The notes under the pieces are model-generated. The model made no database searches. It was not told the DNA's origin and worked only from the letters and a program-made list of their open reading frames with translations. Position numbers and translations under genes: made by a program. From contig JAUXWQ010000020.1 in NCBI GenBank assembly GCA_030680235.1, positions 1-33,814 of the forward strand: a stretch of 33,814 nucleotides of DNA, in the 5' to 3' direction. Positions 20,271-29,143 of the stretch are shown here, piece after piece. The stretch's first letter is position 1, and the number at the start of each line of letters is the position of its first letter. This DNA is from Coxiellaceae bacterium. Lineage in GTDB: Bacteria; Pseudomonadota; Gammaproteobacteria; Coxiellales; Coxiellaceae.

Positions 20271-21827
20271 TTATTCCCACTCAATGGTTGCTGGCGGTTT
20301 ACCAGAAATATCATAAACCACACGCGACACCTGTTTTACTTCATTTAAAATTCTATTGGAGACCCGCGCTAAAAATGCATGCGGTAATTCTGCCCACTCC
20401 GCTGTCATAAAATCAATTGTCTTCACGGCACGTAAAGCAATCACGTATTCATAGCACCGCGCATCCCCTTTCACACCCACCGATTTTACAGGCAAAAATA
20501 CAGCAAATGCTTGCGATACTGCATCGTATAAATTTTCTTCACGCAACATGGAAATAAAAATATGATCCGCCTCTTGTAACGTAGGAATAAATGCTTTATC
20601 AATTTCACCTAAAATACGCACGCCCAAACCCGGCCCTGGAAAAGGATGACGGAAAACCATTTCTCGCGGCAAACCCAGCTGCAAACCCAATTCACGCACT
20701 TCATCTTTAAATAATTCACGCAAAGGTTCTAATAATTCAAATCGCATGTTTTCTGGCAAACCACCGACATTATGATGCGATTTAATTACATGCGCCGTAC
20801 CCGAATCTGTTTTCGCAGATTCAATCACATCCGGATAAATTGTACCTTGCGCTAAAAATTGAATAGCATTTAATTTTTTCGATTCACGCTCAAATACATC
20901 AATAAATTGCTTGCCAATAATTTTTCTTTTAACTTCAGGATCAAAAGCACCTTTCAACGCTTCTAAAAATACACTTTCTGCGTTCACGCGAATCACATTA
21001 ATTTTCATGTTGTCAGCAAAAATACGCATGACATCATCACCTTCATTTTTACGGAGCAAGCCAGTATCAACAAACACACAAACAAGCTGATCACCAATAG
21101 CTTGGTGCAATAATGCCGCTAATACAGAAGAATCTACACCACCCGATAATCCTAACAATACTTTTTCTTTGCCGACCTTCGCACGAATATTTTCAATATT
21201 GTCAGCAATAATATTTTTAATCGTCCACGTAGATTCACATCCGCAAATTGCATGGACAAAATTATCGATGATTTTTTTACCGAATTGTGTGTGTGTTACT
21301 TCTGGATGAAATTGCACAGCGAATAATTTTTTCTCAAGATGACACATTGCTGAAATAGGTGCATTTTCTGTTTTTGCTATAACAGAAAAACCATTTGGTG
21401 TTTTTGAAACCTGATCACCGTGACTCATCCATACATCGAGCAATGCATCAGAAATACCGTCAAACAAGGGATTTTCGGTATCAATATCACATTTTGCAAA
21501 ACCAAATTCCCGCTTATCACAGGCAACAACTTTTCCACCAAATTGTTCTGCCATCGTCTGCATACCGTAACAAATACCAAGCACTGGCACACCCAATTCA
21601 AAAATAACGTTCGCTGCACGTGGCGTGTGTTTTTCGATAACGGTTTCTGGACCACCCGATAAAATAATCCCATCCGGATTAAATTTTTTAATGGTTTCAT
21701 CAGAGACATCAGGACGCATTAATTCGCAATACACGCCACATTCACGCACACGACGTGCAATCAGCTGCGCATATTGAGAACCGAAGTCGATAATTAATAT
21801 TTTATAATTGTGGATCATTGAGCTCAT
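20271..21827 (-). CDS. guaA: GMP synthase (glutamine-hydrolysing)
   Basis: 518 aa from the ATG at 21827; GAGA six bases upstream favours it over ATGs at 21830 and 21818 and over a long upstream open frame that runs through guaB. It converts XMP to GMP. The glutamine amidotransferase domain has nucleophile C86 (GICYGMQ) with H174 and E176 (FHPEVTHT). The ATP pyrophosphatase P-loop is LSGGVDSSV (227-235). The C-terminal dimerisation domain ends in KPPATIEWE. It lies 19 bp after guaB, so the two are surely one operon. Confidence 0.97.
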   Translation of the reverse strand: MSSMIHNYKILIIDFGSQYAQLIARRVRECGVYCELMRPDVSDETIKKFNPDGIILSGGPETVIEKHTPRAANVIFELGVPVLGICYGMQTMAEQFGGKVVACDKREFGFAKCDIDTENPLFDGISDALLDVWMSHGDQVSKTPNGFSVIAKTENAPISAMCHLEKKLFAVQFHPEVTHTQFGKKIIDNFVHAICGCESTWTIKNIIADNIENIRAKVGKEKVLLGLSGGVDSSVLAALLHQAIGDQLVCVFVDTGLLRKNEGDDVMRIFADNMKINVIRVNAESVFLEALKGAFDPEVKRKIIGKQFIDVFERESKKLNAIQFLAQGTIYPDVIESAKTDSGTAHVIKSHHNVGGLPENMRFELLEPLRELFKDEVRELGLQLGLPREMVFRHPFPGPGLGVRILGEIDKAFIPTLQEADHIFISMLREENLYDAVSQAFAVFLPVKSVGVKGDARCYEYVIALRAVKTIDFMTAEWAELPHAFLARVSNRILNEVKQVSRVVYDISGKPPATIEWE

Positions 21828-21846
21828 CATTTTTCTCGCATTATAC

Positions 21847-23313
21847 TCACGCTTCCCTAGAATAATTCGGCGCTTCTTTTGTAATTTGAACATCATGCAC
21901 ATGGCTTTCACGCACACCCGCATTCGTAATACGCACAAATTCTGCATTTTTTTGCAAATCTGCAATTGTTGGCGCACCCAAATAACCCATACAGGAACGC
22001 AAGCCACCCATCAGCTGATGAATCACATTGCGCAGCGAGCCCTTATAAGGGACACGACCTTCAATCCCCTCTGGCACATATTTAGAAAGCGAACTATCAC
22101 TTTTTTCTTGAAAATAGCGATCTGCAGACCCTTCAGACATTGCACCAACGGATCCCATCCCACGATAGGCTTTATAGGACCGACCTTGATATAAAATTAA
22201 TTCACCCGGTGCTTCATCCGTTCCTGCAAATAATCCACCAATCATCACTGCATTGGCACCTGCCGCTAAGGCTTTTCCAATATCCCCTGAAAAACGAATA
22301 CCCCCATCCGCAACAACAGGAATATTTTTTTTCTTCAAGGCATCCACAACATTGGCAATAGCAGAAATTTGCGGCACACCAATACCTGCGACAATACGCG
22401 TGGTACAAATAGAACCTGGGCCCATACCCACTTTAATCGCATCCACGCCAGCATCTACCAATGCACGCGCAGCATCTGAGGTTGCAATATTGCCGCCCAT
22501 AATTTGTTGCGAAGGGAAGTTTTTGCGAATCCATTTGATGGTTTCAAGCACACCTTTCGAATGGCCATGCGCTGTATCCACCACAATTAAATCAACGCCT
22601 TCTGCAATTAATGCAGAAACACGATCTGGTGTTTCACCGCCCGTTGTCACAGCCGCTGCAACACGCAATTGTCCATTTTCGTTTTTCGTTGCAAAAGGTT
22701 TTGTTTGTGCTTTTAAAATATCTTTAACGGTATACATGCCACGTAATTCAAAGGCATCATTCACAATTAAAATTTTCTCAACGCGGTGCTGACGAAAAAG
22801 CCCCATCACTTCATCACGTGAAGCGCCTTCTTTGACAGTGATTAAACGCGCTTTTGGCGTCATCACATTTTTAACCAATTGATCAAAGTTATTTTCAAAA
22901 CGGATGTCGCGACTGGTCACAATACCTAATAATTTTTTGCCATCCACCACTGGCATGCCAGAAATATTGTTTTTATCTGTCAGGGCAATCAATTCACGAA
23001 CCGTTGTATTTGGATTAACGGTAATAGGATCCTTCACCACCCCGCTTTCAAATTTTTTGACACGACGCACTTCGCCTGCTTGCGCTTCAATCGACATGTT
23101 TTTATGCAAAACGCCAATGCCACCTTCTTCTGCTAAGGCAACCGCCAAACGGTATTCCGTTACGGTATCCATCGCCGCTGCCAAAATGGGGATATTCAGC
23201 GAAATAGCACGTGTTAATTGTGTCTGCAAAGAAGCATCACGCGGCAGAATATCGGAGTACTTAGGAACTAAGAGAACATCATCAAAGGTCAACGCTTCGG
23301 CTATAATGTGCAT
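21847..23313 (-). CDS. guaB: IMP dehydrogenase
   Basis: 488 aa, catalysing NAD-dependent oxidation of IMP to XMP, the committed step to GMP. The barrel domain is interrupted by paired CBS domains at about 92-205. The catalytic loop [13 protein letters not shown] contains C303, and the flap region includes [25 protein letters not shown] two bases before the ATG is a strong ribosome site. The gene is first in guaB-guaA-tadA. Confidence 0.98.
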   Translation of the reverse strand: MHIIAEALTFDDVLLVPKYSDILPRDASLQTQLTRAISLNIPILAAAMDTVTEYRLAVALAEEGGIGVLHKNMSIEAQAGEVRRVKKFESGVVKDPITVNPNTTVRELIALTDKNNISGMPVVDGKKLLGIVTSRDIRFENNFDQLVKNVMTPKARLITVKEGASRDEVMGLFRQHRVEKILIVNDAFELRGMYTVKDILKAQTKPFATKNENGQLRVAAAVTTGGETPDRVSALIAEGVDLIVVDTAHGHSKGVLETIKWIRKNFPSQQIMGGNIATSDAARALVDAGVDAIKVGMGPGSICTTRIVAGIGVPQISAIANVVDALKKKNIPVVADGGIRFSGDIGKALAAGANAVMIGGLFAGTDEAPGELILYQGRSYKAYRGMGSVGAMSEGSADRYFQEKSDSSLSKYVPEGIEGRVPYKGSLRNVIHQLMGGLRSCMGYLGAPTIADLQKNAEFVRITNAGVRESHVHDVQITKEAPNYSREA

Positions 23314-23476
23314 TTATCACCTCATGAGTATTGTGGGGTATCGAATAAATGCAAGCCAGTTTACCGAAGAATGGGAGAATAAGCCATTTTTACGCACACA
23401 TTTTTGCATCACCGCACGAACGCCTATTCCTACTGTTGATGATACGCCAACTTCACAGCCATTAACTGAAGAAAAT

Positions 23477-23547
23477 AATCGCTCGTTACACTCGCGGCTC
23501 GCATCATACACTGTACATGGCGTGAGCCGCGAGTATAACGAGTGATT
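23477..23547. repeat. REP-like palindrome, locus 2 (longest member)
   Basis: Left arm 23477-23500 and right arm 23524-23547 are complementary at 22 of 24 positions, built on CTCGCGGCTC/GAGCCGCGAG, around a 23-base centre that can partly pair. It shares AATCRCT, TCGTTA and GGCTCGCATCAT blocks with the element at 4402-4440. It lies in the 337-bp divergent gap between guaB and orn. The guaB-proximal half of that gap (23314-23476) holds no other feature I can support. Confidence 0.8.
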
Positions 23548-23592
23548 TACAGCAATTCCCCGTGAACAAAAAATTTTCATCTTTTGGCGATC

Positions 23593-23631
23593 TTTAAGGT
23601 ATAATTTATAGTTAATCAAAACCACCTTAAA
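23593..23631 (+). promoter_or_regulatory. orn: Probable promoter -10 region for orn, bracketed by an inverted repeat
   Basis: A perfect TATAAT (23600-23605) lies 45 bp before the orn start; no good -35 is evident. TTTAAGGT (23593-23600) and ACCTTAAA (23624-23631) form an 8-bp inverted repeat around the probable start of transcription, which could be an operator or a leader hairpin. Confidence 0.45.
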
Positions 23632-23650
23632 AATAAAAATAAGTATTAAA

Positions 23651-24199
23651 ATGGCACACCAAAACGAAAATAATCTAGTTTGGCTCGATTTAGAGATGAC
23701 AGGCCTTAACCCTAATTTTGACCGCATTCTTGAAATTGCGACAATTATCACCGACTCCGCCTTAAATATCCTTGCAGAGGGACCTGTGTTTGCGATTCAC
23801 CAATCTGACAATACCCTCGCAAAAATGAACAGTTGGTGCGTTGCACAGCACGGAAAGTCCGGTTTAACCGATCGTGTACGCCATAGCAAAGTCAGTGAAA
23901 ATCAAGCTGAACTAGAAACACTCGCCTTTATCAAAAAATACATTCCTGAAAAAACGTCTCCTTTATGCGGCAATACCATTTACCAAGACCGTCGTTTCCT
24001 GTTTCAGTACATGCCAACCCTAGAAGAATATTTTCATTATCGCCTGCTCGATGTCAGCACAGTGAAAATTTTGGCACAACGCTGGGAGCCTAAGGTTGCA
24101 GAAGGCTTTAAAAAAGAATCGACCCATTTGGCCCTGCAAGATATTCGCGATTCTATCGAAGAACTGCGATACTATCGGAAGCATTTCTTGAACGTATAA
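23651..24199 (+). CDS. orn: Oligoribonuclease
   Basis: 182 aa, a DEDDh 3'-5' exonuclease that degrades 2-5-nt RNAs and pGpG, and is essential in most gammaproteobacteria. Exo I motif is [11 protein letters not shown] (11-21) with D13 and E15. [12 protein letters not shown] (about 108-119) provides the third acidic residue. The final motif [11 protein letters not shown] has the catalytic His and Asp. It runs 10 bp ahead of plsY. No strong ribosome site precedes the ATG. Confidence 0.97.
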   Translation: MAHQNENNLVWLDLEMTGLNPNFDRILEIATIITDSALNILAEGPVFAIHQSDNTLAKMNSWCVAQHGKSGLTDRVRHSKVSENQAELETLAFIKKYIPEKTSPLCGNTIYQDRRFLFQYMPTLEEYFHYRLLDVSTVKILAQRWEPKVAEGFKKESTHLALQDIRDSIEELRYYRKHFLNV

Positions 24200-24209
24200 G
24201 GAGATAACC

Positions 24210-24794
24210 ATGTCTGCATTGATCGCAATCGCAATTGCTTATTTACTTGGATCACTATCCTCAGCCATCATTTTATCAAAAATATTAAAAACACCCGACC
24301 CACGCACGCAAGGCTCTGGCAATGCTGGCGCTACGAATGTACTACGCATTTCAGGGAAAAAAGAAGCGGCGCTAGTCCTCGTGGGCGACGCACTTAAAGG
24401 TCTAATTGCCGTCTGGATTGGCCACGCATTTTTTCACCTAACGCCTTTTACGCTTGGCGTTGTCGGTTTTGCAGCGGTAGCAGGCCATATTTTTCCAGTG
24501 TTTTTTGGTTTTAAAGGTGGAAAAGGCGTTGCAACTGCGATTGGCGCCACCATGGGTTTGTCGTTTATATCAGGTCTATTAATGGCGGCAGCATGGGCTG
24601 CTGTTGCGTTTGTAACACGCTACTCATCACTCGCTTCCATGATCAGCATGATACTGGGACCTGTTTTTTTAATGTTTTTTTCAGTCAGCGGATTTCTAAT
24701 ACCCAGCGTTATGATTGCTGTACTGGTTATCTGGAAACATAAAGAAAATATTGCAAAACTAAGAAGTAATACAGAAAGTAAAATCGTGTTTTAA
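24210..24794 (+). CDS. plsY: Acyl-phosphate:glycerol-3-phosphate acyltransferase PlsY
   Basis: 194 aa, an inner-membrane enzyme with five or so helices that makes lysophosphatidate from acyl-phosphate. Signature loops are GSGNAGATNVLR (36-47), the second-loop KGGKGVATAIG and the C-terminal HKENIAKL segment. AAGGAG seven bases before the ATG is a strong ribosome site. It follows orn closely and is followed by a large hairpin that may end the transcript. Confidence 0.96.
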   Translation: MSALIAIAIAYLLGSLSSAIILSKILKTPDPRTQGSGNAGATNVLRISGKKEAALVLVGDALKGLIAVWIGHAFFHLTPFTLGVVGFAAVAGHIFPVFFGFKGGKGVATAIGATMGLSFISGLLMAAAWAAVAFVTRYSSLASMISMILGPVFLMFFSVSGFLIPSVMIAVLVIWKHKENIAKLRSNTESKIVF

Positions 24795-24808
24795 AGCCTC
24801 CATGGAAT

Positions 24809-24903
24809 GATGCGAGCCGCGCGCGCAGCAAGTGTATTTTTGCAGAGTTTGATGTGCATCGAGATACTCTGCAAAAATACATTCGCTGCGCTCATGCGCG
24901 CAC
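24809..24903. repeat. Composite palindrome after plsY (REP-like half plus family 2)
   Basis: The left part, GATGCGAGCCGCGCGCG, is a half copy of the REP-like family. It runs into a perfect 15-bp stem, GTATTTTTGCAGAGT (24834-24848) with 24866-24880. GATG/CATC can pair inside the loop. Outer GCAGCAAG and CGCTGCGC blocks also partly pair. The right part contains the family 2 block ACATTCGCTGCGCTCATG. Position suggests a transcript end for plsY. Confidence 0.7.
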
Positions 24904-24922
24904 CAAGAATGATTTTTTTCTA

Positions 24923-25213
24923 CTATTTTTGTCTGGACGCTCTCTCTTCATAACCTTTACTGTAGGAAACAGGGTTTTCTTGATTACGCCAAAACTGTTC
25001 TTCTTGTCTCACTTGATCCGCAAAGAGTCCCCACTCATTTCGGGAGAATGAAGGAGCTTCTCTCCATTTTGCTAAGTTTCTAGGGCTACAAGGATCAAAG
25101 TAGGCTTCCATTTCTGCCTCATGCCGCTCTCGATTAAACGCAAGCATCTTATGCTTTTCTGGCTTTTTTATAGCACATTGTAATCCAATTAAAAATGATG
25201 TTCTTCTTAACAT
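24923..25213 (-). CDS. Small protein of unknown function (96 aa)
   Basis: I do not recognise this protein. Support for translation is a strong ribosome site, GAGG five bases before the ATG. It is hydrophilic and charged after residue 20, rich in Glu, Arg, Trp and aromatics, including RNEWGLFADQVRQEEQFWRN, with no membrane segment and no cysteine motif. It sits alone between plsY and the FadL gene, with 136 bp of AT-rich sequence on its 5' side in which I see nothing definite. It could be a lineage-specific small protein or a spurious frame. Confidence 0.55.
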   Translation of the reverse strand: MLRRTSFLIGLQCAIKKPEKHKMLAFNRERHEAEMEAYFDPCSPRNLAKWREAPSFSRNEWGLFADQVRQEEQFWRNQENPVSYSKGYEERASRQK

Positions 25214-25349
25214 AAATACCTCACACTTACTATCACTAAAAATTTAATGCGAGTTCAGTGTATGCGGTAAAAATTAAAAAAGTCTTAAAACACATCAAGG
25301 TTGCAAAAACAGCTACAATTCAGCAAGAAAAGTGAATATTCCGCAAGCG

Positions 25350-26603
25350 CTAAATGACGACGCTAAATTGTGTACCAATCACGTTGATATTCCCGGTTTC
25401 ATTGCCCAGACTAACCGGTGTTAACCCCGTAGTATCTGACTTAGAGTTATCAATTGGTGTTGTAGGCACAAAAAAGTGCGTCCAACCCATACTCCAAATA
25501 AAGCCTGGCTTTGGCTGAATATTTAAACCCACTGACGCTGCATAGCGATTATTATCAGGCAAACGAATATCACGATAACCTACCTGCGTTGGCGTTTGAT
25601 CATGTCCAAAGCCAGCCTCCATGGAAAGAAATTGATTGAAACGGTACTTTCCACCTAAAGCCAAATTCCAGGTGTTGCGATAATTTTCAGCGACAGGAAG
25701 GTTTGTTACGCCAAGTGGTGTTGCCAAATTATAAATCACCAATTGATCAAAACAGCTCCATTGCGTATAAAATGCCGTCGCCATCATCGAAAAACGTGAA
25801 TTAAAGTCATGATACAAACTTAAAATAGAGGTGGCTGGCAGAGGAAGTGTTGCCGTTGCACTTGAATTAACTGCAGCCGTAGGTAGTAGTGTTGCAGTCG
25901 CGGAACTTGTACCGCTCGCATCCACCGTTATTTTGGAACGATAACTTAAACCTAAACGTGTTTCAGGCGTAAATTGAATCAATGCACCTGCATTATAACC
26001 GTAACCCCAACTTCCTAGATCTGTTGAAATAGTAGAAGTTGCAAAAACGTTATCATAATCTGCTGATCCATATAGCGCATCAAAACCAACACCCAGCGAT
26101 AGATGACGATTCACTTCATAAGCCAATGACGGATTTAAGTTAAAAGTTTCAAGCTTGGTTTCTGTTGCTAAAGAATTGACTGGCGAAGAATTGGCATCGT
26201 AATCTGTTTCAAGGCCAAATGGCGTTGTTTCCCCAAATGAAAACCATAAATGATGCGGCAATGGGCGCACATAGTGGAAGTTAGGAATCCAATTCGTCGT
26301 ACCGCCTTGTGCATTAGTAACAGATTCTGTAGACCCAAAGGAAGTTACTGTTCCAGAATAACTCACATCCAATCCAACCAAAGCAGCACCAAAAGAAATC
26401 TCTTGCTTATCAAGACGGGTTACACCCGCCGGATTGTAAAATTCAACCCCCGCTGCATCTGCTTCAGCAGCAGCACCGGCATGATAATCGCCTAGGTCAG
26501 AAACATCTTGTTCCCATAATTGAAAACCACCTGCAAACAAAGAAGACGAAAACGCGAGTGAACCTACAACAATTAACCTGCTAATTTTTTTTGAATGCAG
26601 CAT
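25350..26603 (-). CDS. fadL: FadL/TodX-family outer-membrane porin
   Basis: 417 aa with a signal peptide of about 24 residues ending in SLFA. FadL-type barrels admit long-chain fatty acids or other hydrophobic compounds across the outer membrane. The mature N-terminal hatch includes GFQLWEQDVSDLGDYHAG (about 26-43) and the FYNPAGVTRL motif (55-64) common to the family. The rest alternates as beta strands and ends in a terminal strand finishing TQFSVVI. AAGG lies seven bases before the ATG. tRNA-Ser lies 27 bp upstream on the same strand, so the two may share a transcript. Substrate is not readable. Confidence 0.9.
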   Translation of the reverse strand: MLHSKKISRLIVVGSLAFSSSLFAGGFQLWEQDVSDLGDYHAGAAAEADAAGVEFYNPAGVTRLDKQEISFGAALVGLDVSYSGTVTSFGSTESVTNAQGGTTNWIPNFHYVRPLPHHLWFSFGETTPFGLETDYDANSSPVNSLATETKLETFNLNPSLAYEVNRHLSLGVGFDALYGSADYDNVFATSTISTDLGSWGYGYNAGALIQFTPETRLGLSYRSKITVDASGTSSATATLLPTAAVNSSATATLPLPATSILSLYHDFNSRFSMMATAFYTQWSCFDQLVIYNLATPLGVTNLPVAENYRNTWNLALGGKYRFNQFLSMEAGFGHDQTPTQVGYRDIRLPDNNRYAASVGLNIQPKPGFIWSMGWTHFFVPTTPIDNSKSDTTGLTPVSLGNETGNINVIGTQFSVVI

Positions 26604-26630
26604 AAATGACCTTTTGTTTTTGAATTAAGT

Positions 26631-26720
26631 CGGAGGAGGTGGGATTCGAACCCACGTGGGTCCTTTCGAACCCCATCCGATTTCGAGTCGGCGCCGTTAT
26701 GGCCACTTCGGTACCCCTCC
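26631..26720 (-). tRNA. tRNA-Ser, anticodon CGA
   Basis: 90 nt on the minus strand. It has acceptor GGAGGGG paired with CTCCTCC, discriminator G73, a D arm with CCGAAGTGG, an anticodon loop CTCGAAA giving CGA, a long class II variable arm and T arm GTGGGTTCGAATCCCAC. CCA is not encoded. It lies between the BamC-like lipoprotein gene and the FadL gene, all on the same strand. Confidence 0.96.
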
Positions 26721-26729
26721 AATTTCTCA

Positions 26730-26948
26730 CTATTCTGTTAATGTTGCTGGCTTTAATGAAACAGGTTTTGCAGGCATATCCGATGTATTAGCAGGGATTG
26801 GATAAAAAGGCTCTTGCTTCAAAGCGGGAACACCAGCCGGGACAACCAACGAAGATATCTGTCCACCCTGCTTCAAATAATCATTATCGTGATTTATGCA
26901 ACCTGCCAACAAAACCGCACTTGCACAAATCAACATTATTAAACGCAT
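26730..26948 (-). CDS. 72-aa lipoprotein resembling the N-terminal lasso of BamC
   Basis: The signal peptide ends in the lipobox LLAGC, with the lipidated cysteine at position 17. The 56-residue mature part is extended and Pro-rich, including YLKQGG, LVVPAGVP, FYPIPAN and PVSLKPA. Its order and spacing resemble the N-terminal unstructured segment of E. coli BamC, which wraps BamD. The two helix-grip domains that follow in BamC are missing. The gene overlaps the dapA 3' end by 10 bp, the classical bamC position (dapA-bamC). GGGA about nine bases before the ATG supports translation. I infer a reduced BamC; the alternative is an unrelated small lipoprotein. Confidence 0.75.
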   Translation of the reverse strand: MRLIMLICASAVLLAGCINHDNDYLKQGGQISSLVVPAGVPALKQEPFYPIPANTSDMPAKPVSLKPATLTE

Positions 26949-27820
26949 ACTGCAATTCCCAATGCTCGTAAAACAGACTCAACAAACGGATGCTGCTGGT
27001 CACTTAATCGCGTCAATGGTAATCGAATTCCTGAAGAAATCAAACCCATTTTTTCCAAAATGTACTTTGTGGGAATCGGGTTAGTTTCAATAAATAAAGC
27101 ACGGTATAAATCACGGAGGGACTGATCGATTTTTTCAGCATTTTCACGATCGCCAGATAAGGCAATCGCACAAAATTCAGAAAATAATTTTGGAATAACA
27201 TTGGCAGCCACTGAAATAACACCCTGCCCGCCTTGCAACATAAATTCACAGGCGCTGTCATCATTACCCGCAAAATAAGCCATTTTTAAATTATACGATA
27301 ACAAGGTTTTTAAACGATTTAAATCGCCCGTTGCTTCTTTCACCGCAACAATATTTGAATAAATCGCTAATCGCTTAATGGTTTCTGGCAATAAATCACA
27401 ACAGGTACGGCCAGGCACATTATATAAAATTTGAGGAAGTGATGAGGCTTTCGCAATAGCGCCATAATGCTGAAACAGCCCTTCTTGCGTGGGCTTATTG
27501 TAATAAGGTGTCACCAGTAAAACGCCATCTGCACCGTGTTTTTCAGCTTCTTGTGTGAGATGAATCGCATGCACCGTTGAATTGGAACCTGTTCCCACAA
27601 TAACCGGTATTTTTTTATTCACGCACGATACGGCTAAACGAACCATTTGTGCGCGCTCTGAATCTTCAATCGTTGGTGATTCTCCCGTGGTACCTAATAC
27701 AACAAGCGCATTCGTTTTATTGTCAAGATGCCATGCAATTAATTGTTCGTATGCTTCAAAATCTACAGAACCCCCTGCACGCATGGGTGTAATTAATGCT
27801 ACACTGCTGCCCAAAAACAT
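26939..27820 (-). CDS. dapA: 4-hydroxy-tetrahydrodipicolinate synthase
   Basis: 293 aa, the first committed enzyme of lysine and diaminopimelate synthesis, condensing pyruvate with aspartate semialdehyde. The Schiff-base lysine is K161 (VAVKEATGD). Catalytic Y133 lies in YNVPGRT with R138, and the threonine pair is T44-T45 (LGTTGESPT). GAGGTGA just before the ATG is a strong ribosome site. Only 20 bp separate it from the divergent rmuC, leaving no room for a lysine riboswitch or a normal promoter. The BamC-like gene overlaps its end. Confidence 0.97.
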   Translation of the reverse strand: MFLGSSVALITPMRAGGSVDFEAYEQLIAWHLDNKTNALVVLGTTGESPTIEDSERAQMVRLAVSCVNKKIPVIVGTGSNSTVHAIHLTQEAEKHGADGVLLVTPYYNKPTQEGLFQHYGAIAKASSLPQILYNVPGRTCCDLLPETIKRLAIYSNIVAVKEATGDLNRLKTLLSYNLKMAYFAGNDDSACEFMLQGGQGVISVAANVIPKLFSEFCAIALSGDRENAEKIDQSLRDLYRALFIETNPIPTKYILEKMGLISSGIRLPLTRLSDQQHPFVESVLRALGIAVCV

Positions 27821-27840
27821 GATTCACCTCGAGACTATTT

Positions 27841-29013
27841 ATGCTAATTACTGTACTAACCTTAGTTGCATCCCTTATTACATTGATGATCGTATTACTC
27901 AATTACGATCGCAACAAACAGCTATCAACCGAACGAAACTATATCGAACAACTGTTGAAAGAACAACAAGCCTCACAACAACATGCTCGTCAGCAATTCG
28001 ACCAACATCAAATTCAAAGCTTGAAACTCATTCAAGACAGTATGCAAAGCGCGATGACCGACGTTCGAAATCAAGTCGCTGGTATTTTGAATCAAAATAC
28101 ACAACGCCTAACAGAACAAGTGGATAAATTAACGCAAACCACAAAAGAAAAGTTGCATGACATTTCAAACGAAGTTAACAAACAATTAAGCAGTGGTTTT
28201 GAAAAAACCACGAATACTTTTACGGATGTCGTTAAACGATTAGCGATTATTGATGAAGCACAAAAAAAGATTACGGAATTATCGGGAAGCATAACAAGCC
28301 TACAATCCATTCTGTCGGATAAAAAATCACGCGGTGCTTTTGGCGAAGTGCAATTGCAAAATTTATTACAAAATATGCTGCCAGAAACACATTTTTCACT
28401 ACAACACACCTTATCAAATGGAAAACGTGCAGATTGTTTATTGTTGCTGCCAGAGCCTACTGGAAATATTGTCATTGATGCCAAATTTCCGCTTGAAAAT
28501 TATCGTAAATTACAAAATGCCAGTAATGATACTGAAAAAAAATCAGCCGAAACACAATTTCGCATTGATATTAAAAAACATATTCAAGATATTGCAGAAA
28601 AATATATTCTTGAAAATGAAACTGCAGATGGTGCTATGTTATTTATTCCGGCAGAAGCCATTTTTGCTGAAATTCATGCGCATTATGAAGATCTCGTCGA
28701 ATTTGCCCATCAAAAACGCGTATGGCTTGCATCACCAACGACGATGATGGCAATACTCACCACAGCACGCGCCGTATTAAAAGACGCAGCCACTCGCCAA
28801 CAAATTCATATTATTCAAGAACACTTGGTTGGTCTTGGCAAGGATTTCGAACGCTTCCAAAAACGCATGGATGATCTGGCAAAACATGTGAATCAAGCCC
28901 ATCAGGATGTTGAGCTAGTCCATAAATCCTCACAAAAACTAACGAGTCGTTTTCAGAAAATTGAGAAGGTAGAAATGATTGGGGCTGAGCATCAAGAAGT
29001 TAATGCTGAATAA
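27841..29013 (+). CDS. rmuC: DNA recombination protein RmuC
   Basis: 390 aa. A single N-terminal membrane helix (about 2-21) is followed by a long coiled coil (about 25-150, Gln-rich) and the RmuC nuclease-like domain (about 155-345). That domain carries SRGAFGEVQLQNLL, VIDAKFPLENYRKL and the later FIPAEAIFAEI segment. RmuC limits inversions at short inverted repeats in E. coli, a suggestive partner for a palindrome-rich genome, though that link is only inference. It is divergent from dapA and converges on the FimV-like gene. Confidence 0.94.
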   Translation: MLITVLTLVASLITLMIVLLNYDRNKQLSTERNYIEQLLKEQQASQQHARQQFDQHQIQSLKLIQDSMQSAMTDVRNQVAGILNQNTQRLTEQVDKLTQTTKEKLHDISNEVNKQLSSGFEKTTNTFTDVVKRLAIIDEAQKKITELSGSITSLQSILSDKKSRGAFGEVQLQNLLQNMLPETHFSLQHTLSNGKRADCLLLLPEPTGNIVIDAKFPLENYRKLQNASNDTEKKSAETQFRIDIKKHIQDIAEKYILENETADGAMLFIPAEAIFAEIHAHYEDLVEFAHQKRVWLASPTTMMAILTTARAVLKDAATRQQIHIIQEHLVGLGKDFERFQKRMDDLAKHVNQAHQDVELVHKSSQKLTSRFQKIEKVEMIGAEHQEVNAE

Positions 29014-29014
29014 C

Positions 29015-29117
29015 TTCTCAAAAACTCGAGGGGAATTCCATTCTCGATTCAGAAAATTCGCTTGTTACACGCGCGGCTCGCAACAAAACATCGAAAGTTG
29101 CCCCAGCTTTTTGAGAA
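29015..29117. terminator. Convergent hairpin enclosing a REP-like half copy
   Basis: TTCTCAAAAA (29015-29024) pairs exactly with TTTTTGAGAA (29108-29117), and GGGG/CCCC blocks extend the stem, so it could end both rmuC and the convergent FimV-like transcript. The loop contains TTCGCTTGTTACACGCGC and then GGCTCGCA (29057-29082), a half copy of the REP-like family. A second small stem, AGAAGTTA/TAACTTCT, spans the rmuC stop (28995-29018). Confidence 0.6.
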
Positions 29118-29143
29118 ATTACAATGCTGAAGCATAAACCTTC

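Noticed and set aside
21848-22007. N-terminal extension of GuaA by about 60 residues
   Set aside because: The extension lies wholly within guaB, matches nothing in GuaA, and a ribosome site supports the start at 21827.
27821-27840. Lysine riboswitch ahead of dapA
   Set aside because: Only 20 bp separate the divergent start codons, so there is no room for an aptamer.
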